From assembly GCA_016872875.1 (NCBI GenBank), contig VGYW01000263.1:1-11808 (forward strand): 11,808 nucleotides of DNA, given 5' to 3'. This document shows, in pieces, positions 5,420 through 11,236 of the stretch. A model generated the notes under the pieces. It saw only the letters and a list, made by a program, of their open reading frames with translations. It was not told the DNA's origin and did not search any database. Both the position numbers and the translations under genes were made by a program. The DNA is from Planctomycetota bacterium (GTDB lineage: Bacteria; Planctomycetota; PUPC01; DSUN01). Each line of letters starts with the position of its first letter. Within the stretch, counting starts at the first letter, position 1.

Positions 5420-6412
5420 ATGCGAGCACTGGTCACGGGCGCGACGGGCTTCGTGGGGAGCCATCTGGCCGAACGGCTCTGCCGCGAGGGGGTGGAGACG
5501 GTCTGCCTGGTGCGCCCCACGAGCCGCCTCGAGTGGGTGGACAGGCTGCCCATCCAGAGAATCGTCGGCTCGCTTGAGGAGCCAGAGGCACTCCCGCTGG
5601 GCGAGGTGGACTGGGTTCTCCACGTGGCGGGGGTGACGCGTGAGCGGACGGCGGCGGCGTATATGGCGGCGAATGCGGAGACGACGCGGCGTCTGATTGA
5701 GGCCGCGGCGCGGATGAATCCCAACCTTAAGCGGTTCGTCTACGTGAGCAGCCTCGCGGCGGTGGGGCCGGCGCCGACCGAGGCCCCGCTCGACGAGGCG
5801 GCGGAGCCGCACCCCCTGCCCGGCTATGGAGCGAGCAAGCTGGCCGGGGAGAGAGCGGTGCTCGCTTTCCGCGACCGCCTGCCGGTGACGATCGTCCGGC
5901 CGCCGGCGGTCTACGGCCAGCGCGACAGGAACTTCACTTCACTCTTCCGCACGGCGCAGCGCTGGGGCATCCTGCCCGTGGTGGGTAGCCCGGCTAACCG
6001 GTTGACGCTCGTCCACGTGGCCGACCTTGTGGAGGGCATCTGGCTCGCCGCGCGGGCGGAGGCAGCCATTGGGCAAACCTATCTCATCGGCAGCGGCACC
6101 CACACCTGGCGTGAGATCGCCGAGGCCCTCGGCACTGCCCTGGGTCGGCGGGTGCGCATCCTGCGGCTTCCGCCACTCCTCGCTCGCCTCATCGGGGAGC
6201 TCGGCGAACTGAAGTGGACCCTCACCGGCAAGCCGCAGATCGTCTGCCGGCGGAAAATCCGCGACGCCCTTCAGCCGCGCTGGACGTGCTCCTGGGCGAA
6301 AGCGGAACGTGAGCTGGGCTATAGGCCAAAGATGGGGCTGGTGCAGGGGCTGCTGGAGACGGCGGAGTGGTATGCAACGCAGGGGTTGCTCAGGCAGATG
6401 CGTGACGCGTGA
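5420..6412 (+). CDS. NAD-dependent epimerase/dehydratase (extended SDR)
   Basis: A 330-residue extended short-chain dehydrogenase/reductase. The N-terminal Rossmann motif MRALVTGATGFVGSHL (1-16) contains GxxGxxG. SSLAAVG supplies the catalytic Ser/Thr region, and YGASK is the catalytic YxxxK. VTIVRPPAVYGQRD is typical of the epimerase/3-beta-hydroxysteroid dehydrogenase branch. It should bind NAD(P) in the cytoplasm and act on a sugar nucleotide, steroid-like or keto-lipid substrate; the sequence alone does not choose. I start it at the ATG at 5420 because the fold begins there and GGAGG lies 11 nt upstream. An in-frame GTG at 5372 would add 16 residues. Its TGA stop lies inside the left arm of a hairpin shared with the converging GH3 gene. 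Described bacterial ketosphinganine and ketoceramide reductases belong to this superfamily, and an SPT-like synthase lies 1.9 kb away. Confidence 0.88.
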   Translation: MRALVTGATGFVGSHLAERLCREGVETVCLVRPTSRLEWVDRLPIQRIVGSLEEPEALPLGEVDWVLHVAGVTRERTAAAYMAANAETTRRLIEAAARMNPNLKRFVYVSSLAAVGPAPTEAPLDEAAEPHPLPGYGASKLAGERAVLAFRDRLPVTIVRPPAVYGQRDRNFTSLFRTAQRWGILPVVGSPANRLTLVHVADLVEGIWLAARAEAAIGQTYLIGSGTHTWREIAEALGTALGRRVRILRLPPLLARLIGELGELKWTLTGKPQIVCRRKIRDALQPRWTCSWAKAERELGYRPKMGLVQGLLETAEWYATQGLLRQMRDA

Positions 6413-6484
6413 CCCGTGACGCGTGACAAGAGCAACGCGCCGGGTCTTGTTCCTCTCACGGGTCACGCGTCACGGGTCACGCAT
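6398..6484. repeat. 7-bp-unit inverted satellite between convergent genes
   Basis: Both arms are built of CGTGACG/CGTGACC heptamers. A perfect 21-bp inverted pair joins 6407-6427 to 6462-6482. A second stem inside the loop, ACAAGA (6426-6431) with TCTTGT (6445-6450), overlaps it slightly. The stop codons of both flanking genes lie in the arms (TGA at 6410-6412 on plus; TGA at 6479-6477 on minus). It may serve as a two-way transcription end. Confidence 0.88.
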
Positions 6485-8054
6485 CCGGCTTGCCGCCCTC
6501 TCTTGAGATTGCCCGCAGTTCCCCCACCATTTCGGGCGAGCGCGCGACGCGTGGGATTTTGTGCTGGCCGCCGAGCTGGCCGTGCCTTCGCGCCCAGTCG
6601 TAGAACGTGCCGGGGGCAAGAACCACGAGCTCGGGCGCAAGCATCGCGTAGTCGTGCTCGCGGTGGGTCTTGTAGTCGAGGTTCTTCTCGATGAGGTGGG
6701 CGTCCAGCGCGGCCGCGAAGCGCTCGGGGGGCGGCGGGGGGCCGTCGAACTCCACGAGCCACCGATGGGCGCCACGGGGCTCCGAGGCGGTGGGGAGGAT
6801 GGTGGACACGGTGTATTCGCGGACGATGGCTCCCGTGGCCTTGCACGCGGCGGTGAGGGCGGAGTCTAGCTCGGCGACGATGACGTGTTCGCCGAGGGCG
6901 TTGAGGGTGAGGCGGGTGCGGCCCGAGACGACGAGCTTCGGGGGGCTGGCCGAGGTGAAGCGCACGAGGTCGCCAACGTCGTAGGCCCAGATGCCCGAAC
7001 AGGTGCTCAGGAGGACCGCGTAGTCGTGGCCGACCTCGACCTCGTCGAGGGTGAGGCGCCTGGGCCGCGGGGAACCGAGCTCGCCGAAGGGCACGAACTC
7101 ATAGAAGGTGCCAACGTCCACCTCCATCAGCATGCCGGGGTCGGCCTGGTCGTCCTGGATGGCGGTCATGCCGGCCTCGGAGGAGGAGTAGGTGTCCACG
7201 TAAGCGATTGGGCGTCCGACGAGCTCGCGGAACTGCTCGCGGTATGGCTCGAAGGCCATGCCGAAGTGGATGAAGGCGCGGAGGGCGGGCCAGACGTCCG
7301 CCACGCAGCTCACCTGTCGCCCGATTTCCTCGCGGCCTAGCTCGATCAGGCGGCGGAAGAGCAGAAGGGTCCACGACGGCAGGCCGACGAGGACACTGAT
7401 CGGACTGCGAAGGTAGCGGCGGGCCATCGCGTCCACCTTCTGGTCCCAGTCGGGGATGCTCGCCACGTCGAGCTCTGGCAGGCGGTAGCGGCGGGCGAGA
7501 CGCGGGATGTGGAGCGCCGTGATGCCGCTGCCGTCGCCCTGGAGGCACTTGCCGCGCGGCGTGAGCTTGGGCGAGCCGCCGAAGTAGAGGGTCTTGCCAG
7601 CAAGGAGGTCGGCATCGGCCGAAGGATACGGGCTAAAGCCCGCACTACGAACCTGACGCCCCACCAGGCCGATGAGGGTCATGCCCGAGCGGAAGTTCGC
7701 GCGAATCGCCTGGCGCGAGACGGGCAGCGCCTTGCAGGTCTCCGAGGTCGTGCCCGACGAGAGAGCGAAGAAGCGGATGTGGCCGGGCCAGCAGACGTCG
7801 CGCGCGCCGTCGAAGGCCCTGTGCCACAGGGGGGCCATGTCCTCGTAGCGGCAGACGGGCACGGCCTGCTGGAAGTCGCGCGCCGAGCGGATGCGGGCGT
7901 AGGAGTGCGCTCGGCCCCAGTCGGTGTCCGCCGCCCGCCGCACAAGACGCAGGAGCAACCGTTCCTGGACCTCCGCCGGCCGCAGGAGCGAGCGCTCGAC
8001 CTGCCGCAGCCGGCGCTCGATGGCCTTGCGGATGACCCACTTCACGACGCCCAT
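6477..8054 (-). CDS. GH3-family acyl-adenylating enzyme
   Basis: A 525-residue member of the GH3 family within the adenylate-forming (ANL) enzymes, which activate a carboxylate with ATP and, in plant members, join it to an amino acid. The three nucleotide-binding motifs are visible: FALSSGTTSE (97-106), YVDTYSSSEAG (285-295) and WAYDVGDLVRF (357-366 region). SGRTRLTLNALGEHV follows, near the usual hinge to the C-terminal domain. The length fits bacterial GH3 proteins. I place the start at the ATG at 8054 with AAGGG 8 nt upstream; a longer frame to 8177 would translate the satellite at 8093-8163 and is not credible. A dispersed palindrome is read in frame as RSAGFSPYPS (about 136-145), between motif 1 and motif 2. 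It is divergent from the SPT-like synthase gene, so acyl activation for that pathway is a reasonable guess; the substrate is unknown. Confidence 0.88.
   Translation of the reverse strand: MGVVKWVIRKAIERRLRQVERSLLRPAEVQERLLLRLVRRAADTDWGRAHSYARIRSARDFQQAVPVCRYEDMAPLWHRAFDGARDVCWPGHIRFFALSSGTTSETCKALPVSRQAIRANFRSGMTLIGLVGRQVRSAGFSPYPSADADLLAGKTLYFGGSPKLTPRGKCLQGDGSGITALHIPRLARRYRLPELDVASIPDWDQKVDAMARRYLRSPISVLVGLPSWTLLLFRRLIELGREEIGRQVSCVADVWPALRAFIHFGMAFEPYREQFRELVGRPIAYVDTYSSSEAGMTAIQDDQADPGMLMEVDVGTFYEFVPFGELGSPRPRRLTLDEVEVGHDYAVLLSTCSGIWAYDVGDLVRFTSASPPKLVVSGRTRLTLNALGEHVIVAELDSALTAACKATGAIVREYTVSTILPTASEPRGAHRWLVEFDGPPPPPERFAAALDAHLIEKNLDYKTHREHDYAMLAPELVVLAPGTFYDWARRHGQLGGQHKIPRVARSPEMVGELRAISREGGKPDA
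7624..7652 (-). repeat. In-frame palindromic repeat (SAGFSPYP type)
   Basis: CGGGCT (7629-7634) pairs with AGCCCG (7637-7642) over an AA loop, flanked by GGATA and CACTACGAAC. It is read in the GH3 gene as VRSAGFSPYP. From memory the sequence matches a dispersed repeat seen in planctomycete-type genomes; I see no second copy here and could not search. Confidence 0.6.
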
Positions 8055-8092
8055 GATGCGCCCTTCGAGGAGGCATTGGCCAACGGCGAAGA

Positions 8093-8163
8093 GGATGATT
8101 GGATGGGTGGATGAGTGGATGAATGTCAGACATCCCTCCACCCATCCACTCATCCATTCATCC
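8093..8163. repeat. Tetranucleotide satellite hairpin, copy B
   Basis: It starts with GGATGATTGGATGGGTGGA, identical over 19 bases to copy C. The core TGTCAGACA is at 8124-8132 and the right arm of CATCC-type units ends at 8163. A perfect 13-bp pair joins 8109-8121 to 8143-8155. It lies in the divergent gap between the GH3 and SPT-like genes, about 40 bases upstream of the GH3 start, so it would fall in or next to the GH3 leader. Confidence 0.85.
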
Positions 8164-8209
8164 CGCAGCCGTAGCATGATAGCGCCCGCGGGCCTTCCTG
8201 CAAGCGGCT

Positions 8210-8238
8210 TTGCGTTCCGCGGCCCTAATCTGTATCAT
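8210..8238 (+). promoter_or_regulatory. Possible promoter of the SPT-like gene
   Basis: TTGCGT (8210-8215), a 17-nt spacer and TATCAT (8233-8238). The predicted start near 8245 would leave a leader of about 70 nt before the GTG at 8316. The match is moderate, but it is an AT-rich spot in an otherwise GC-rich gap. Confidence 0.4.
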
Positions 8239-8315
8239 ATTGGCCGCGTGGGGCTGCCCGGCGCAGCCAGGGTCCGTGGTCTCTGGCTCATGAGACATGA
8301 GAGGATTCGGTAGCA

Positions 8316-9554
8316 GTGGCCGATATCTTCGACAAGTGCATGCGGTTCCGTGAGGAGCAGCGGAGCGTGCTCCAGGAGGACGTGCCGGTCGCCGAGCGCG
8401 TCATCTTCGGCGTCTCGCCCCTCGAGAACGCCGGGCCGTGGATCGAGGCGGACGGCCGCCGCATGCTCCAGTTCTCCACCAACGACTACCTGGGGATGAG
8501 CGTCCACCCCGAGGTGCGCGCCGCGGCGGCCGAGTATGCCGCGCGGCACGGGGTGAGCGCCCCGATGGGCGCGAGGCCCCTCACCGGCACCGTGGAGCTC
8601 CACATCGACTTCGAGCGCCGCATCGCGGAGTTCAAGCGCGCCGAGGCCGCCCTCAGCTTCACGATGGGCGCGGGGGCCATGCTCGGCTCCGTCGCCTGCC
8701 TCGCTCGCCCGCACGACGTGCTGATCATGGACCAGCTCGCCCACGCCAGCCTCATCTGCGGCGCACGCATCGCGGGCGCCACGATCAAGTACTTCAAGCA
8801 CAACGACCCCGAGAACCTCGAGCGCGTGCTCACGCGTTGCGACCCCACGAAGGCGAAGATGATCGTGGTGGACGGCGTCTACAGCATGAATGGGGACATC
8901 GCGCCGCTGCGCGAGATATGCGACCTGAAGGAGCGCTACGGAGCACGCCTGTTCGTGGACGATGCCCACGGCAACGGCGTGTGCGGCGAGGGGGGCCGCG
9001 GCGCCGCCGAGCTGCTCGGCGTCGAGCACCGCATTGACCTCCACGCCGGCACCTTCTCCAAGGCATTCGGCACCTACGGCGGCTTCGTTGCAGGGCCAAA
9101 GGAGGTCGTCTTCTTCGTCCGCTGCCTCGCCCCCACCATCCTCTTCACCAAGGCCGCCCCAGCCTGCACCGTCGCCGCCACGATGAAGTCCATCGAACTC
9201 GTCGCAAACGCCCACGACCGCCGCAGGAAGCTCTGGGACAACGCCCGCTACCTTCAGGACCTCCTGCGCCAGCGCGGCTTCGAGGTCGGCGGCACCCAGA
9301 CCCCCATCACCCCCATCCGCCTGGGCGACAGCGCCGCCCTCCACTGCGCCGACATCCTCCGCCGCAAGCACAACGTCTGGGTCTCCGCCGTCGTCTACCC
9401 GGCCGTCCGGCGCGGCAACGGCATCATCCGCGTCATCCCCACCGCCCTCCACGAGCGCGCGGACATCGAGCACCTCGTCACGTCCCTCGAATCCGCCCGC
9501 GCCGAGTTCGACGAGCTCGCCCGCTCACGCGCCGCCGCGGCCGCGGCGAAGTGA
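8316..9554 (+). CDS. Alpha-oxoamine synthase, serine palmitoyltransferase-like
   Basis: A 412-residue PLP-dependent enzyme of the family that includes SPT, KBL, BioF and HemA, which condense an amino acid with an acyl thioester and release CO2. FSTNDYLG (53-60), a His stacking on PLP in DQLAHAS (139-145), FVDDAHGNG (213-221) and the Schiff-base Lys249 in GTFSKAFGTYGG are all present. MGARPLTGT, KYFKHND, VSAVVYPAV and RVIPTALH are closer, as I recall them, to SPT-type enzymes of Bacteroidetes than to KBL or BioF. KBL or BioF activity is not excluded. The start is the GTG at 8316, with GAGAGG about 11 nt upstream; the resulting N-terminus MADIF fits the family, while the next ATG at 8340 would cut into it. 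The Ala-rich C-terminal tail is an unstructured extension. GH3, epimerase and acyltransferase-like neighbours suggest lipid synthesis. Confidence 0.87.
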   Translation: MADIFDKCMRFREEQRSVLQEDVPVAERVIFGVSPLENAGPWIEADGRRMLQFSTNDYLGMSVHPEVRAAAAEYAARHGVSAPMGARPLTGTVELHIDFERRIAEFKRAEAALSFTMGAGAMLGSVACLARPHDVLIMDQLAHASLICGARIAGATIKYFKHNDPENLERVLTRCDPTKAKMIVVDGVYSMNGDIAPLREICDLKERYGARLFVDDAHGNGVCGEGGRGAAELLGVEHRIDLHAGTFSKAFGTYGGFVAGPKEVVFFVRCLAPTILFTKAAPACTVAATMKSIELVANAHDRRRKLWDNARYLQDLLRQRGFEVGGTQTPITPIRLGDSAALHCADILRRKHNVWVSAVVYPAVRRGNGIIRVIPTALHERADIEHLVTSLESARAEFDELARSRAAAAAAK

Positions 9555-9564
9555 GACACGCTTC

Positions 9565-9580
9565 CGAATGGGGCCATTCG
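9565..9580 (+). terminator. Hairpin after the SPT-like gene
   Basis: CGAATGG (9565-9571) pairs with CCATTCG (9574-9580) over two G, starting 10 bases after the stop codon. The position suits a terminator but there is no T-run, so it may only act with the satellite hairpin that follows or simply protect the 3' end. Confidence 0.3.
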
Positions 9581-9593
9581 CCGCAACCAGGGG

Positions 9594-9666
9594 GGATGAT
9601 TGGATGGGTGGAAGAATGGATGATTGTCTGACACCCATCCACCCATCCATTCATCCCTCCATCCTC
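9594..9666. repeat. Tetranucleotide satellite hairpin, copy C
   Basis: It begins GGATGATTGGATGGGTGGA as in copy B. The core is TGTCTGACA (9625-9633), the reverse complement of the core in copies A and B on the plus strand. The right arm of CCATCC/CATTC units ends at about 9666. A perfect 12-bp pair joins 9601-9612 to 9638-9649. It fills the convergent gap between the SPT-like gene and the methyltransferase gene. Confidence 0.85.
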
Positions 9667-9710
9667 CTCTGACACCCGCGCAAAGCGCCCACAAGCCGTC
9701 AGGGAATGCG

Positions 9711-11021
9711 CTATGTTGCCACCATCTCAACCGCGGTCTCGTAGAGCTCGACCCGCTCCTTCGTAGTGCCGGAGCGGACCGAGGAGTTGATGATGCTGGA
9801 GCCCGTGCGCTTCGTGCGGACGGGGTGAAGCCCGACGAGCGCGAAGCCGCAACTCTCTGCGATCCTGGCGAGATACCGGTCGGTCTTGAACTCAACTCCC
9901 TGAAGGATGTTGTTGCCGATGACCACGACCATGGTGCCGCCCGGCTTCATCACGCGTCTGGCCGCGCGGCAGAAGGCCAGGCAGTCGTTGAAGTAGGCGG
10001 CCGCGTAGTTCGCCCAGCCTGGCCCTCCATACGCGCCCTTCTCGGGATTGCGGCGGCGCAGCTCCTCCACGGCCTCCACAAGGCCGTCGCACCTGGCCTC
10101 CAGCCCGATCCGAGGGCCGTCCCGCACGGTCTGCCAGAACTTGCCGAAGCTCGCCCGCTCCATCGCCGCGAGCTCCGACCGCCTCTCGACCAGCCCAAGC
10201 CAGAAGAGGTGAGGACGCGTGTTGCGGACGTAGTGGTAGTTGTTCAGGTAGGGCGGGGAGGTGATGAGGAAATGCACGCTTCCCGCGCCGACCTCCCCGT
10301 GGTGAGTCAGGAAGGAGACAGGGAGGACCCTGGCGTTGGGCCTATGCTCGAGCGAAGCGGCTCGAAGCTGCGCCTGAGCCATGTCGGCCAGCATGTCGTC
10401 GAGCTTGCCCGCCACGGCTCCCGCCACATCGGCATCCTGGATGTCGTCCTTGCCTGCTGAGGCCCGCCTCCCCAGGCTAGGCTCATAGGAGTAGTTCGAG
10501 AACCCCACCATCACCGACCCGAGCGCCACGCGGAAAACGTCACGGAGCCAGTCCTCGTCCAGTTCGGCGATGAAGTCGAGTGCGTGCAGCACCTTGCGCT
10601 CGACCGCGGGGCTGAAGAAGGGCACACGGCTCTTGAACTCGCGTGGTGGCTGTGATCTCGGCTCACGGCTGGCGCTGTTCGCCATTCTCTCACGGAACAT
10701 GCCCAAGGCGCGCCTGAGCTGGTCAATGTCGTACGTCAAGCAGGCCAGCTTCGCGCGGCAGACGAGAGCGGCGTACGGGTTGATCTCGAAGCCCAGCGAG
10801 TTGTGGCCCCCCGCCATCGCCTCCACGAGCGTCGTGCCCACCCCCGCGAACGGATCGAGGACCAGGGCATTCGCGGGATTCCTGTCGCTCGCTGCTTGCA
10901 GCACGCTGCCGACGAACGAGGATGAGAAGCCCGCGATCCAGGGCACCCAGCGGTGCAGAGGCTCCGTGCGGTTCTGCGTAAAGGCCGTATCGCCAAAGCC
11001 GGAGAGGGCTCGTGAAGCCAT
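9711..11021 (-). CDS. Solitary DNA methyltransferase (amino-type)
   Basis: A 436-residue AdoMet-dependent DNA methyltransferase. Motif I, VLDPFAGVGTTLVEA (54-68), binds AdoMet and motif IV, TSPPY (254-258), is the catalytic site typical of enzymes that methylate an exocyclic amino group (N4-cytosine or N6-adenine). A C-terminal MKPGGTMVVVIGNN (358-371) is the usual strand near motif VI. Motif I precedes motif IV with about 185 residues between, room for a target-recognition region as in the alpha order; the target cannot be predicted. No endonuclease gene is visible, though the right side is cut off after 800 bases. I prefer the ATG at 11021, with GGAAG 6 nt upstream; the ATG at 11027 is possible. 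The frame continues to 11198, but that part would translate a satellite hairpin. Satellite hairpins lie on both sides of the gene, and base composition looks slightly lower in GC than its neighbours, so it may be an acquired gene. Confidence 0.88.
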   Translation of the reverse strand: MASRALSGFGDTAFTQNRTEPLHRWVPWIAGFSSSFVGSVLQAASDRNPANALVLDPFAGVGTTLVEAMAGGHNSLGFEINPYAALVCRAKLACLTYDIDQLRRALGMFRERMANSASREPRSQPPREFKSRVPFFSPAVERKVLHALDFIAELDEDWLRDVFRVALGSVMVGFSNYSYEPSLGRRASAGKDDIQDADVAGAVAGKLDDMLADMAQAQLRAASLEHRPNARVLPVSFLTHHGEVGAGSVHFLITSPPYLNNYHYVRNTRPHLFWLGLVERRSELAAMERASFGKFWQTVRDGPRIGLEARCDGLVEAVEELRRRNPEKGAYGGPGWANYAAAYFNDCLAFCRAARRVMKPGGTMVVVIGNNILQGVEFKTDRYLARIAESCGFALVGLHPVRTKRTGSSIINSSVRSGTTKERVELYETAVEMVAT

Positions 11022-11035
11022 CGCCATCTTCCAAT

Positions 11036-11122
11036 CGTCCTCGTCCCTCGTCCTCGTCCTCGGCCCCTTTCTCCGCATCAAGGTGAGAGAATCGAGGACG
11101 AAGGACGAGGACGAGGGACGAC
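11036..11122. repeat. GAGGAC/GTCCTC inverted satellite hairpin
   Basis: The left arm is CGTCCT/CGTCCCT units and the right arm is CGAGGA-type units. A perfect 20-bp inverted pair joins 11041-11060 to 11102-11121 around a 41-nt loop. It lies just upstream of the methyltransferase start, between that start and the candidate minus-strand promoter, so it would be transcribed as the leader of that gene. Confidence 0.85.
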
Positions 11123-11123
11123 T

Positions 11124-11153
11124 ACGATACCAGAACTGATTGGTTGCCCACAA
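11124..11153 (-). promoter_or_regulatory. Possible promoter of the methyltransferase gene
   Basis: On the minus strand TTGTGG (11153-11148), an 18-nt spacer ending in TGG, and TATCGT (11129-11124). This resembles an extended -10 promoter. A transcript starting near 11117 would carry the satellite hairpin as an approximately 95-nt leader. Confidence 0.35.
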
Positions 11154-11183
11154 GTGCGGCGGTGCTCCTCGCGCCTGTGCGGC

Positions 11184-11212
11184 TTGACAACCCCTCACGC
11201 CTCGACTACACT
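11184..11212 (+). promoter_or_regulatory. Near-consensus promoter of the acyltransferase-like gene
   Basis: TTGACA (11184-11189), a 17-nt spacer and TACACT (11207-11212). The predicted start is near 11219, followed by AGGAGG (11225-11230), a 6-nt spacer and the GTG start at 11237. It is the best promoter in the window. Confidence 0.7.
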
Positions 11213-11236
11213 TCCCCAGGAGATAGGAGGCGGGGC

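Noticed and set aside
8055..8177. Longer N-terminus for the GH3 protein
   Set aside because: The extra residues are a translation of satellite copy B. The ATG at 8054 begins at a sensible helical start with a binding site.
8234..8239. Minus-strand -10 box (TATGAT) for the GH3 gene
   Set aside because: It overlaps the plus-strand -10 candidate and has no -35-like hexamer at a suitable distance.
8235..9473. Minus-strand open frame opposite the SPT-like gene
   Set aside because: The plus-strand frame contains every expected PLP-enzyme motif. The antisense product is Val/Ala/Asp/Glu-rich with no motif.
312..11138. Shared 11-mer ATACCAGAACT at about 314 and 11127
   Set aside because: An 11-base match is expected by chance several times in a window this long, and the flanks do not match.
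11022..11198. Longer N-terminus for the methyltransferase
   Set aside because: The extension translates both arms of the hairpin at 11036-11122 into Ser/Arg/Asp-rich low-complexity sequence. A binding site supports 11021.
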